From Baekduia alba (GTDB lineage Bacteria; Actinomycetota; Thermoleophilia; Solirubrobacterales; Solirubrobacteraceae): a DNA stretch of 64,000 nucleotides. The position numbers were made by a program, and so were the translations under genes. Positions 16,726 to 24,750 of the stretch are shown piece after piece. The DNA is taken from positions 2,852,001-2,916,000 of the forward strand of contig NZ_CP114013.1 of the NCBI RefSeq assembly GCF_028416635.1, given 5' to 3'. Numbering within the stretch: position 1 is the stretch's first letter; each line of letters opens with the position of its first letter. Below the pieces are notes generated by a model that did no database searches, was not told the DNA's origin, and saw nothing but the letters and a program-made list of their open reading frames with translations.

Positions 16726-17784
16726 CTACGCGGCGTCCTTCAGGGCTTCGATCTCGCGCACCGTGGACAGGTGCTCGAGGGCGCGGCGCTCGAGGTTGCG
16801 GACCTCGTTCTGGCGCAGGCCCAGGCGGCGCCCGATCTCCTGGATGCCGACCGGCGCCTGCTCGCCGTCGAGGCCGTAGCGCAACTCGACGACGGCGCGC
16901 TCGCGCTCGGGCAGCGACCCCAGCGCGTGGCGCACCGCGGCCTCGCGCAGGCTGACGACGACCTCCTCCTCCGGCGCCGGCGCGTCGGACGGCAGCAGGT
17001 CGCCGAATGCGGCCTCTCCGGAATCGCCGACCGGACGGTCCAGCGACGTGACCGTGCGGGCCATGTCGCGCAGCTTCTCGATGTCCTCCAGGTCGATCTC
17101 GGAGCGCGCCGCGATCTCGGCGTCGGTCGGCTTGCGCCCCAGCTCGGCGGCCAGCTCCTTCTCCACGCGCGCGGCCTTGCGCTCGCGCTGCAGGACGTTG
17201 GTCGGGATCCGGATCGTGCGCTCCTTGTTCTCCATCCCGCGCTGGATCGCCTGGCGGATCCAGTAGGTGGCGTAGGTGGAGAACTTGAAGCCGCGGCGCC
17301 AGTCGAACTTCTCGGCCGCGCGGATCAGCCCGAAGATGCCCTCCTGGATGAGGTCGAGCAGCGTCATCCCGTCGGTCGGGTAGCGCTTGGCGATCGAGAC
17401 GACGAGCGCGAGGTTGGAGGTGATCATCCGCTCCTTGGCGGCCTCGTCGCCGTTCTCGATCCGCTTGGCGAGCGCGATCTCCTCGTCGGCGGTCAGCAGC
17501 GGATGGCGGCGGACCTCGCGCAGGAACAGGCTGAGCGCGTCGGTCGTCGTGGTCGCCAGGTCGCCGTTGAGGTAGTGCGTGGCCGGGATGTGGGCGCGGC
17601 CGCAGTCGTCGGTCAGGTCGATCCCGCGCAGGCGCGCCTCGTCCTCGATCTGGCCCTGGGCCTCGTCGTCGAGCTCGAGGCGCGCGATGAGCGCGGCCAC
17701 GTCGTGGAGGCAGAGCGAGCCCTGCTCCTCGGCGGCGTCGAGGAGGGCGGTGACCGTCGTGCGCTGCGTGTCGTCGAGATCCAC
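16726..17784 (-). CDS. RpoD/SigA-family RNA polymerase sigma factor
   Basis: The 352-residue protein has sigma region 1.2 ([20 protein letters not shown]), region 2 ([31 protein letters not shown], and the -10 recognition helix [17 protein letters not shown]), region 3 (IRIPTNV onwards) and region 4 with [10 protein letters not shown]. The region 4.2 recognition helix reads [14 protein letters not shown], where the usual primary-sigma form is ERIRQIE, so it may be a group 2 (SigB-like) factor with altered -35 preference. The GTG start follows AAGGA by six bases. It diverges from the riboswitch-controlled wall hydrolase. Confidence 0.88.
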   Translation of the reverse strand: MDLDDTQRTTVTALLDAAEEQGSLCLHDVAALIARLELDDEAQGQIEDEARLRGIDLTDDCGRAHIPATHYLNGDLATTTTDALSLFLREVRRHPLLTADEEIALAKRIENGDEAAKERMITSNLALVVSIAKRYPTDGMTLLDLIQEGIFGLIRAAEKFDWRRGFKFSTYATYWIRQAIQRGMENKERTIRIPTNVLQRERKAARVEKELAAELGRKPTDAEIAARSEIDLEDIEKLRDMARTVTSLDRPVGDSGEAAFGDLLPSDAPAPEEEVVVSLREAAVRHALGSLPERERAVVELRYGLDGEQAPVGIQEIGRRLGLRQNEVRNLERRALEHLSTVREIEALKDAA

Positions 17785-17896
17785 AATGGGTCCTTACCCG
17801 CCACGCGGTGGAGGATGCGCGCGTGGGCAGGGGATTGCGCTTTCACACATTGCAACAGATCTTGCGGGTTGCAGGGATTTTCGCTGGTAGAACGAC

Positions 17897-18035
17897 GGCG
17901 CGCCGAATCGTTCGCTTGCGAACGGACGGGGGACCCACTGCGACCGCGATCCGGTCGCCGGGGCGAATCGCGGTCCGGACGACCGTGTAGCGCCGCTTGT
18001 GCGGTGCGAGCCCGACAGCTCACCTCGCAGGCGCC
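17897..18035 (+). promoter_or_regulatory. c-di-AMP riboswitch (ydaO/yuaA)
   Basis: The spacer before the wall hydrolase has the ydaO layout: P1 5' strand GGCGC (17897-17901), CCGAATCG, a variable hairpin (CGTTCG/CGAACG), the block GGACGGGGGACCCA, the middle motif GGGGCGAATCGCGG, and the 3' block GCCCGACAGCTCACCTCG ending in the P1 3' strand GCGCC (18031-18035). These blocks recur at 60541-60682. This class binds cyclic di-AMP and usually shuts off wall hydrolase and osmolyte genes. P1 ends seven bases before the ATG, so ligand-stabilised P1 would cover the ribosome-binding region. Confidence 0.88.
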
Positions 18036-18042
18036 TCCAACC

Positions 18043-18957
18043 ATGCCCGTTCCCACATCCCGCCGACTCCTGGCCGCGCTCGCCGCGACGACCTTCGTCG
18101 TCCCCGGCGCCGCCTTCACCGCCTCTGCCGACGCCAAGCCGCTGAAGAAGGGCAGCCACGGCGTCCGCGTCAAGGTCCTGCAGCGCGACCTCGGGCTCTC
18201 CCCCGCCGACGGCATCTTCGGCAAGGGCACGTACAAGGCCGTCCGCCGGTTCCAGCGCCGCCATCACCTGGCCATCGACGGGATCGTCGGCACGGTCACC
18301 TGGCGCCTGGTCCACGGATCGCGCGCGAAGGCGTCGCGCAGCGCCGGGGCCGGCGGCGCGCGGGTCCAGCGCCGCGGGTCCTCGGTGTCGCTGCTGCAGC
18401 GCCGGCTCGGCGTCGCCGCCGACGGCGTCTACGGGCCCGGAACGGCCCGCGCCGTCCGCACGTTCCAGCGCGCGCACGGGCTGACCGCCGATGGCGTGGT
18501 CGGGCCGTCGACCTGGAGCGCGCTCGGCGTCCACGGGCACCATCCGGTGCTCAAGCGCGCGCACCTCGGCGGTGGTGGCGTCGTCGTGGTCCCGCGCCAC
18601 GTGATCCTGCTGCGCCGCGCGGTCGCCGCGGCCAACCGCATCCAGTACAAGCCCTACGTCTACGGCGGCGGGCACGGCAGCTTCTCGGCCTCCGGCTATG
18701 ACTGCTCGGGCAGCGTCTCCTACGTCCTGCACGGCATGGGCCGCCTGTCGATCCCGATGGACTCCGGCGAGCTGATGTCCTACGGCCAGCCGGGCCGCGG
18801 CCGCCACATCACGATCTACGCGAACCCCGGGCACGCGTTCATGGTCATCGACGGACGCCGCTACGACACCTCGGGCCGCGCGTCGAGCGGCTCGCGCTGG
18901 GGTCCGGGCATGCGCTCGACCGCGGGCTACGTCGCGCGGCATCCGTCGGGGTTGTAG
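18043..18957 (+). CDS. Secreted peptidoglycan-binding hydrolase (two PG_binding_1 repeats + NlpC/P60-like domain)
   Basis: The 304-residue protein starts with a signal peptide (RRLLAALAATTFVVPGAAFTASADA). Two PG_binding_1 repeats follow: VLQRDLGLSPADGIFGKGT with VRRFQRRHHL, and LLQRRLGVAADGVYGPGT with VRTFQRAHGL. The C-terminal domain has YDCSGSVSYVLHG (catalytic Cys) and NPGHAFMVIDG (His), as in NlpC/P60-like peptidases. It should cleave peptide stems in the wall. The c-di-AMP riboswitch directly upstream ties its expression to second-messenger control of wall turnover and osmotic state. Confidence 0.9.
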   Translation: MPVPTSRRLLAALAATTFVVPGAAFTASADAKPLKKGSHGVRVKVLQRDLGLSPADGIFGKGTYKAVRRFQRRHHLAIDGIVGTVTWRLVHGSRAKASRSAGAGGARVQRRGSSVSLLQRRLGVAADGVYGPGTARAVRTFQRAHGLTADGVVGPSTWSALGVHGHHPVLKRAHLGGGGVVVVPRHVILLRRAVAAANRIQYKPYVYGGGHGSFSASGYDCSGSVSYVLHGMGRLSIPMDSGELMSYGQPGRGRHITIYANPGHAFMVIDGRRYDTSGRASSGSRWGPGMRSTAGYVARHPSGL

Positions 18958-18973
18958 GGCGCGGCTCCGCCGC

Positions 18974-19669
18974 TCACCAGGGAACGGCGCCGCTGCGATC
19001 GGTGAAGGTGCCGGTCGGGCCGCCCGGTCCCAGCTGCGCGAGCGCGACGATCGCGTCGGTGCCCTCGGTGACGGTCTGGTGGCCCTGGTGCCCGTTGAGG
19101 TCGGTCGCGGTGTAGCCGGGGTCGGCGGCGTTGATCCGGAACGCCGGGTAGGCCTTGGCGTATTGCGTGGTGAGCATGTTGACCGCGGCCTTCGAGGACG
19201 GGTAGCCGAGGCTGACGACCCCGAACTCGACGCGGTTCGGGTCGGACGTGATCGTCATCGAGCCCATGCCGCTGGAGACGTTGACGACGACCGGCGCGTC
19301 CGACGCCTCCAACAACGGCACGAACGCCTGGGTCACGCGGACCAGCCCGAGCACGTTGGTCGCGTAGGTCTGCGCGAGGTCGTCGGGGCGCACCTGCGGC
19401 ACCGGCACCCGGGGGCCGATGATCCCGGCGTTGTTGATCAGCACGTCCAGCCCGGTGCCGGCGGCCCGGATCGTGCCGACGGCGGCCACGACGCTCGCGT
19501 CATCGGTGACGTCGAGCTCGACGAACCGCGCGCCGAGCGCGTCGGCGGCCTCCCGGCCGGCGGCGGCGTCGCGCGCCCCGACCCAGACGTCGTGGCCGGC
19601 GTCCAGCAGGCGGCGCGCGGCCTCGCGGCCCAGGCCCTTGTTGGCTCCCGTGATCAAGGTGGTGGTCAT
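18974..19669 (-). CDS. Short-chain dehydrogenase/reductase
   Basis: Classical SDR: cofactor motif LITGANKGLGRE (TGxxxGxG), DVTDDASV, the NNAG motif, Ser in NVSSGMGS and the catalytic YPSSK. The arrangement with Arg after the first strand turn suggests NADP(H). The length of 231 residues is normal. It is divergent from an XRE/MmyB regulator 104 bp away, a common actinobacterial pairing in which the regulator controls the SDR. The substrate is unknown. Confidence 0.9.
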   Translation of the reverse strand: MTTTLITGANKGLGREAARRLLDAGHDVWVGARDAAAGREAADALGARFVELDVTDDASVVAAVGTIRAAGTGLDVLINNAGIIGPRVPVPQVRPDDLAQTYATNVLGLVRVTQAFVPLLEASDAPVVVNVSSGMGSMTITSDPNRVEFGVVSLGYPSSKAAVNMLTTQYAKAYPAFRINAADPGYTATDLNGHQGHQTVTEGTDAIVALAQLGPGGPTGTFTDRSGAVPW

Positions 19670-19773
19670 GCCTCCATGGTGCGCCGGATCGCCGCGCGGC
19701 AAAAGGGGACGCCGTTGCCTGGGACCGGCAGGGCGACGCTACGTGGCCGCCGGTGCGCGATCATGGAGGCACG

Positions 19774-20613
19774 ATGGACCACGGCGAGCTCGCCAGCTGC
19801 CTGCGCTCGTGGCGCGACCGCCTGGCGCCCGCCGACGTCGGCCTCCCCACCGGCGGCCGCCGCCGCGCGCCCGGCCTGCGCCGCGAGGAGGTCGCGCGCC
19901 TCGCCGGCCTCTCCGTCGACTACCTCGCGCGCCTCGAGCAGGGCCGCGCCGCCAACCCGTCGCCGTCGGTGCTGGAGCCACTGGCCCGGGCGCTGCGCCT
20001 CAGCGACGACGAGCGCGCCCACCTCTTCCGCGTCGCCGGCCAGGCGCCGCCGCTGGCCGGCCACATCGACCGCCACATCCCGCCCGGCGTCCAGCGCGTG
20101 CTCGACCGGCTCGCCGACGTCCCGGTCGTCGTGATGGACGCGGCCTGGACCATCGTCGCCGCCAACCCGCTCGCCGTCGCGCTGATCGGCGACGGCAGCC
20201 AGCAGTCCGGCCCGCACGCCCGCAACATCGCCTGGCGGCACTTCACCGGCGCGCCGTCGCGCTTCGTCCGCGACGCCGACGACGACGCGCGCATGGGCAC
20301 CGAGGCGGTCGCCGACCTGCGCGAGGCGCTCGGCCGCCACCCGGACGACACCGCGCTGCTCGCGCTGATCCGCGACCTCCGCGCGGCCAGCCCGCGCTTC
20401 GCCGAGCTGTGGGAGCGGCGGCCGGTCGGCCAGCGCGTCGCGGACCGCAAGACGATCGACCATCCCGAGGTCGGGCCGATCACGCTGGACTGCGACATCC
20501 TGACGGTCCGCGGCAGCGATCTGCGCCTCATCGTCTACACCGCCGCGCCCGGCTCGGCGGACGCCAGCGCGCTGGCGCTGCTGGCGACGATCGGGCTCCA
20601 GACCTTCCCCTGA
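19774..20613 (+). CDS. XRE-family regulator with MmyB-like domain, divergent from SDR gene
   Basis: HTH around residues 8-70 with RRAPGLRREEVARLAGLSVD and YLARLEQGRAANPSPSVLEP, then the MmyB-like ligand domain with VVMDAAWTIVAANPLAVAL and NIAWRHFTGAPSRF. The ATG at 19774 is preceded by GGAGG at four bases; an upstream in-frame GTG has no such site. It probably regulates the divergent SDR gene and itself from the shared 104-bp spacer. Confidence 0.9.
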   Translation: MDHGELASCLRSWRDRLAPADVGLPTGGRRRAPGLRREEVARLAGLSVDYLARLEQGRAANPSPSVLEPLARALRLSDDERAHLFRVAGQAPPLAGHIDRHIPPGVQRVLDRLADVPVVVMDAAWTIVAANPLAVALIGDGSQQSGPHARNIAWRHFTGAPSRFVRDADDDARMGTEAVADLREALGRHPDDTALLALIRDLRAASPRFAELWERRPVGQRVADRKTIDHPEVGPITLDCDILTVRGSDLRLIVYTAAPGSADASALALLATIGLQTFP

Positions 20614-20629
20614 GCCCGGCGCGACCACC

Positions 20630-20824
20630 GTGGGCGCGACCCAGCTGGCCGAGGCGATCGGCGGCGACGACCTCGGCGCGGGCGTCCGCGGCGAGCTGGC
20701 CGCACACCCGCTGCCCAGCGACGCGGTCGGCCTCGGCGAGGACGACGTCGCGGCGCTCCAAGACGCCTACGGGGCCGAGGAGCGCACGGTCCTGACGCTG
20801 GCCGCCGCCCTGGACGGGCGCTGA
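20630..20824 (+). CDS. Small acidic protein of unknown function
   Basis: A 64-codon GTG-started frame between the XRE regulator and the DUF2277 gene. Nearly every third codon position is G or C, as in its neighbours, which supports coding. The product is Ala/Asp/Glu/Gly-rich and acidic with no recognised motif. It is spaced 16 bp from the upstream stop and 22 bp from the downstream start. Confidence 0.4.
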   Translation: MGATQLAEAIGGDDLGAGVRGELAAHPLPSDAVGLGEDDVAALQDAYGAEERTVLTLAAALDGR

Positions 20825-20846
20825 GCGGCGCGTCTACCCTGGAGGC

Positions 20847-21131
20847 ATGTGCCGCAACATCCGGACCCTGCACAACTTCGCCCCGCCCGCGAACGAGGAC
20901 GAGGTGCGCGCCGCCGCGCTGCAGTACGTCCGCAAGATCAGCGGCTTCACGAAGCCGTCGCAGGCCAACGCCGAGGCGTTCGACCGCGCGGTCGAGGCCG
21001 TGACCGAGGTGACCGAGCGGCTGCTGGCCGAGCTCGTCACCAACGCGCCGCCGAAGGACCGCGAGGTCGAGGCGGCCAAGGCGCGCAAGCGGGCCCAGGC
21101 GCGCTACACGATCACCGCGCAGGCCAGCTAG
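20847..21131 (+). CDS. DUF2277 family protein
   Basis: A 94-residue protein beginning MCRNIRTLHNFAPPANEDEV, with QYVRKISGFTKPSQAN in the middle and TERLLAELVTN after it. This is the recognisable pattern of the DUF2277 family, often annotated only as uncharacterised, with a conserved N-terminal Cys. Function is unknown. It converges with the CAP-domain gene, with 3 bp between the stops. Confidence 0.85.
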   Translation: MCRNIRTLHNFAPPANEDEVRAAALQYVRKISGFTKPSQANAEAFDRAVEAVTEVTERLLAELVTNAPPKDREVEAAKARKRAQARYTITAQAS

Positions 21132-21134
21132 GGC

Positions 21135-21770
21135 CTAGCGGCGCGGCGCGCAGCGGCGGGCCGCCGCGCGGTGGCCCACGAGCGCCACGCGGGCGCGGCT
21201 CGCGCAGCGCGCGACGGGACGCTTGGCCGCGGCGGCCGAGCCCGAGGTGAAGTCCGTGACGTAGGTCCCGGCCTCGTCTCCGATGCCGCCCTCCGGTGCG
21301 CCTTCGACCACGCCGATCCCGATCTGGCCGAACGATCCGTTGAGGATGTTGGCGCGGTGGCCGGCGCTGTGCATCCAGCCGTCGACGATCGACGCGGGCG
21401 TCGCCAGCGAGCCCGAGCCCCAGGCGATGTTCTCGCCCGCGCTCCAACTCCCGGTCGCGACCCAGCCCGCCGCCTTGATGCGGTCCATCATCGTCCCGCC
21501 GCCGGGCGAGACGTGGTCGAAGAAGCGCCGGTCGACCATGTCGGCGGCGTAGCCGTCGGCCGCGCGATCCAAGGTGGAGGACTCGCTCAGCGCGCCGAGC
21601 CCGTGCGCCGCGCGCTGCTCGTTGAGCAGGCACAGCGTGGCCGGGACGGCGGCGGCGTCCGACGCCGACGCGTCCTCGTTCGCGCACGCCGCGAGCGCGG
21701 CCGGCGCGGGCAGCGCCAGCGCGCCGAAGACGGCGAGCACGGGCAGGATGCTGCGAGCGAGACGTGGCAT
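21135..21770 (-). CDS. Secreted CAP/SCP-domain protein
   Basis: The 211-residue protein has a signal peptide (LARSILPVLAVFGALALPAPAALAA) followed by a CAP domain: LLNEQRAAHGLGAL, FFDHVSPGG, SAGENIAWGSG, WMHSAGHRANILNG and IGIGV. The HxxxP..., ENIA and GHR..IL motifs are all present. A basic C-terminal tail (about 35 residues) with four cysteines may bind the wall. Bacterial CAP proteins are extracellular and of poorly known role. The ATG at 21770 is placed to start the signal peptide. Confidence 0.88.
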   Translation of the reverse strand: MPRLARSILPVLAVFGALALPAPAALAACANEDASASDAAAVPATLCLLNEQRAAHGLGALSESSTLDRAADGYAADMVDRRFFDHVSPGGGTMMDRIKAAGWVATGSWSAGENIAWGSGSLATPASIVDGWMHSAGHRANILNGSFGQIGIGVVEGAPEGGIGDEAGTYVTDFTSGSAAAAKRPVARCASRARVALVGHRAAARRCAPRR

Positions 21771-21854
21771 CCCGGGTGGGTTCGACCGACGGGACGGCCG
21801 CACGTGAGCGCCGGTTGAGGGATCTGGACGGGTGTCCGATCCGGAAAGGGGCGA

Positions 21855-21888
21855 CGAGCGCCCCAGCTGTGCGGAGCTGGGACGCTCG
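21855..21888 (-). terminator. Strong terminator hairpin
   Basis: CGAGCGCCCCAGCT and AGCTGGGACGCTCG pair at 13 of 14 positions around a 6-nt loop. On the minus strand it follows the 101-residue hypothetical gene and is trailed by CCCCTTT. Confidence 0.6.
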
Positions 21889-21938
21889 CCTATCGGCCGC
21901 CGGTCCCGGTCAAGCGGAGAGCGGCGGCCGAGCCTGGT

Positions 21939-22244
21939 TCAGCCGATGGTCAGCGACGACCGATCCCACAGGTCCACGCGGACCGGGATCGTCGCGCCGG
22001 GCTGGAAGCTCGCGATGGCGATGCGGGAGATCGTCTGGCGGTGGGTGACCGCGTAGGGCGCGTCGCCGTCGCAGGTCACCGACAGGTCGAGCTCGACTGT
22101 GGTGTCGTCGTCGGTCGTGAGGCCGGTGTCGCGGATCGCCGTGATCGTCGCCGACGCGACGCGGCCGGTGACGACGCGGTGCGCCGGCGGCGTCATGGCC
22201 TCGGCCTGCTGCTGGAGGTTGCGGATGTCCTTCAAGAACCCCAT
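21939..22244 (-). CDS. Hypothetical protein, small beta-rich
   Basis: A 101-residue protein starting MGFLKDIRNLQQQAEAMTPP, an amphipathic helix, then alternating beta-type segments (RVVTGRVASATITAIRDTG, TTVELDLSVT, HRQTISRIAIASFQPGATIP, VRVDLWDR). The layout (short helix plus OB- or SHOCT-like strands) resembles small actinobacterial proteins that describe a modulated dose/flow term, but I do not recognise a family. It stands alone, with its own terminator. Confidence 0.6.
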   Translation of the reverse strand: MGFLKDIRNLQQQAEAMTPPAHRVVTGRVASATITAIRDTGLTTDDDTTVELDLSVTCDGDAPYAVTHRQTISRIAIASFQPGATIPVRVDLWDRSSLTIG

Positions 22245-22369
22245 GGCGATCGTTGCTCCTGGCTCCGAGGGGAGGTCGAGTCTCTGGCGGTGACAACCGC
22301 ACCCGGCCCGCCGTCTTACGCGGGGCGAACGTAAGGGAGCGCGCAGGGCGCGTCAGTGTCGAGCGAGTC

Positions 22370-22984
22370 TCAGGCTCGCGGCGACATCAGCGCGACGCGG
22401 ACGCCGAGGCCGGCGGCCCGGTCGACGACCGCGATGCGCCGGCCCGGCTGGGCGGCGTCGCGCGGCGCGCCGACGTGGTCGCCCGCGGCCGCGGCGTCGA
22501 GGTCGTCGGCGACGAGCGTGACGCCCCACAGCCGCGCGGGGTCGCCGGCCGTGCCGGGCCGCGGCTCGGGCGGCCCGACGACCTCCAGCAGGACGTCGTC
22601 GAACAGGAAGAAGCCCTGCCGCAGCTCCGGGCCCGCGTCGCGCACGCGGCGCAGCGCGAAGCCGGCGGCCTCGAGCGTCTCGAAGGTCCGCGCGGTGTCG
22701 GGCGTGGCGAGGACGACGTGGTCGATCGCCGAGACGGTGTTCGGATGGCGCGGGCTGGGCGTCGGGCTCGACGTGGGCACGATCGTCGTCGGCACGCCGT
22801 CCAGCCCGTCCCGCGCCGGGATCGCGTCGCTCACGGTCCAGCCCGCGAAGCCGCCGTCGCCGCCGCCGAGGACCAGGTCGGTCGTGCCGATCCGGCAGCG
22901 CCCGTCGCCGGCCACGGCGAACCCCGCCGCCCGCCACGGCGCCGGCTCGGCCTGGAGCGCCACCGCCACGAGGCGCGGCCTCAC
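22370..22984 (-). CDS. VOC-superfamily (glyoxalase-like) protein
   Basis: A 204-residue protein with two half-domains; the second is the clear one: AIDHVVLATPDTARTFETLE, AGFALRRVRD, QGFFLFDDVLLEVVGP and WGVTLVADDLDAAAA, the beta-alpha-beta-beta-beta pattern of VOC proteins with His and Glu as possible metal ligands. The GTG start overlaps the ABC exporter's stop (GTGA), making it the third member of a coupled glycosyltransferase - exporter - VOC cluster. The reaction is not known. Confidence 0.75.
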   Translation of the reverse strand: MRPRLVAVALQAEPAPWRAAGFAVAGDGRCRIGTTDLVLGGGDGGFAGWTVSDAIPARDGLDGVPTTIVPTSSPTPSPRHPNTVSAIDHVVLATPDTARTFETLEAAGFALRRVRDAGPELRQGFFLFDDVLLEVVGPPEPRPGTAGDPARLWGVTLVADDLDAAAAGDHVGAPRDAAQPGRRIAVVDRAAGLGVRVALMSPRA

Positions 22985-24750
22985 GCGGCCGGCTCCGAGT
23001 CGCGCTGGCCCTCGCCCTGGGCGCGCTGCAGGGCCGCGTAGCGACCGCCGTGCTCCAGCAGGTCCTCGTGGGTTCCGCGCTCGACGATCCGGCCGGCGTC
23101 GAGGACGACGATCTGATCGGCGTCGCGCACGGTCGACAGGCGGTGGGCGATCGCGATCGTGGTGCGTCCCGCCGCCAGGTGGTCCAACGCGTCCTGCACG
23201 GCGCGCTCGGTCTCGGTGTCCAGGGCGCTCGTCGCCTCGTCGAGCACCAGCACCGGCGGGTTGCGCAGGACGACGCGGGCGATCGCGATCCGCTGCTTCT
23301 CGCCGCCGCTGAAGCGGTAGCCGCGCTCGCCGACCATCGTGTCGTAGCCGTCGGGCAGGCGCGCGACGAGGTCGTGGATCTGCGCCGCCCGCGCCGCGGC
23401 CTCGATCTCGGCGTCGGTCGCGTCGGGCCGCGCGAAGCGCAGGTTGTCGCGCACGGTCGCGTGGAAGAGGTAGGTGTCCTGCGAGACCAGCCCGACGGTG
23501 CGCGCCAGCGACGCGAACGACGCGTCGCGGACGTCGACGCCGTCGATCGTCACGCGGCCCGCGTCGACGTCGTAGAGCCGCGCGGCGAGGTAGGCGAGCG
23601 TCGTCTTCCCGCTCCCCGTCTCCCCCACGATCGCGGTGAACGAGCCGGGCGCCACGTCGAGGTCGACGCCGTCGAGCGTCGGCCGCGCGTCGGCGTCGTA
23701 GCCGAACGTCACGCCCTCGAACCGGACGTCGCCGCGGACGTCGCCCAGCTCGATCGGCTCGTCGGCCTCGAGGAGGTCGACCGGCAGGTCGAGGTACTCG
23801 AAGATCCGGTGGAAGAGCGCCATCGAGGACTGGAGGTCGACCGACACGGACAACAACGACCCGATCGGGAACAGCAGCCGCGTCTGGAGCGTCGTGAAGG
23901 CCACCAACGTGCCGACGCTGATCGCCGAGGTCTGGCCGGCGAACCAGTACACCAGCGCCGGCATGATCGCGAAGGACATCTGCACGCTCGCCATCCGCCA
24001 GCGGCCGGCCATCCGCGAGCGGACCTCGAGCGTCGCCAGCTCGCGCGACTCGGCGGTGAAGCGCTCGGCCAGCTCCTCGCCGCGCCCCATCGTCCGGCCG
24101 AGGAGGATGCCCGACACCGACAGCGACTCCTCGACCAAGGACGACATGTCGGCGACGCGCCCCTGGCGGGCGGCGGTGATCTTGCGCCGCTCGCCGCCGA
24201 CGCGCCGCGTCATCCACACGAAGAACGGCAGCACCGCGAGCGAGAACGCGGCCAGCCGCCAGTCCAGCGCGAACATCGCGATGATCGTGGCCAGGACCGT
24301 CGTGACGTTGGCGACGATCGACGTCGCCGTCGAGGTCACGACGCTCTGGATCCCGCCGATGTCCGACGCGATCCGCGACTGCACCTCGCCCGTGCGTGTG
24401 CGGGTGAAGAACGCGAGCGACAGCCGCTGCAGGTGGCGGTAGACCGCGGCCCGCAGGTCGTGCATGACCTCCTGGCCCACGATGTTGGACAGGTAGGTCT
24501 GGGCGACGCCGAGCGCGCCGGTCGAGATCGCGACCGCGATCATCCCCAGCACCAGCCACGTCAACATGGTGGTGTTGCCGTCCGGGATCGCGGTGTCGAG
24601 CACCGCGCGCAGCAGGAACGGCGAGATGAGGCTGATCCCCGCGCTCAGCGCGATCAGCGCCAGGACCGCGCTGAGGCGGGCCTTGTAGGGCTTGAAGAGC
24701 GCGCCGGTGCGGCGCAGCTCGGCGCGGCGCGACGCCTCTGCGTCGTTCAC
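22981..24750 (-). CDS. ABC exporter, fused membrane and ATPase domains
   Basis: The 589-residue half-transporter has six predicted helices (residues about 25-310) with the exporter motif LSLAFFTRTRTGEVQSRI. The ATPase has Walker A GETGSGKTT, Q-loop VSQDTYLF, signature FSGGEKQRIAIAR (Phe-Ser-Gly-Gly-Glu rather than LSGGQ), Walker B VLVLDEATSALD and the H-loop AHRLST. It exports a lipid, peptide or drug as a dimer. The GTG start overlaps the glycosyltransferase stop, and its own stop overlaps the VOC gene's start. Confidence 0.92.
   Translation of the reverse strand: MNDAEASRRAELRRTGALFKPYKARLSAVLALIALSAGISLISPFLLRAVLDTAIPDGNTTMLTWLVLGMIAVAISTGALGVAQTYLSNIVGQEVMHDLRAAVYRHLQRLSLAFFTRTRTGEVQSRIASDIGGIQSVVTSTATSIVANVTTVLATIIAMFALDWRLAAFSLAVLPFFVWMTRRVGGERRKITAARQGRVADMSSLVEESLSVSGILLGRTMGRGEELAERFTAESRELATLEVRSRMAGRWRMASVQMSFAIMPALVYWFAGQTSAISVGTLVAFTTLQTRLLFPIGSLLSVSVDLQSSMALFHRIFEYLDLPVDLLEADEPIELGDVRGDVRFEGVTFGYDADARPTLDGVDLDVAPGSFTAIVGETGSGKTTLAYLAARLYDVDAGRVTIDGVDVRDASFASLARTVGLVSQDTYLFHATVRDNLRFARPDATDAEIEAAARAAQIHDLVARLPDGYDTMVGERGYRFSGGEKQRIAIARVVLRNPPVLVLDEATSALDTETERAVQDALDHLAAGRTTIAIAHRLSTVRDADQIVVLDAGRIVERGTHEDLLEHGGRYAALQRAQGEGQRDSEPAA

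Noticed and set aside
16207-18042. Upstream extension of the wall-hydrolase frame to 16207
   Set aside because: It runs through the sigma gene on the other strand and through the riboswitch; the signal peptide starts at the ATG at 18043.
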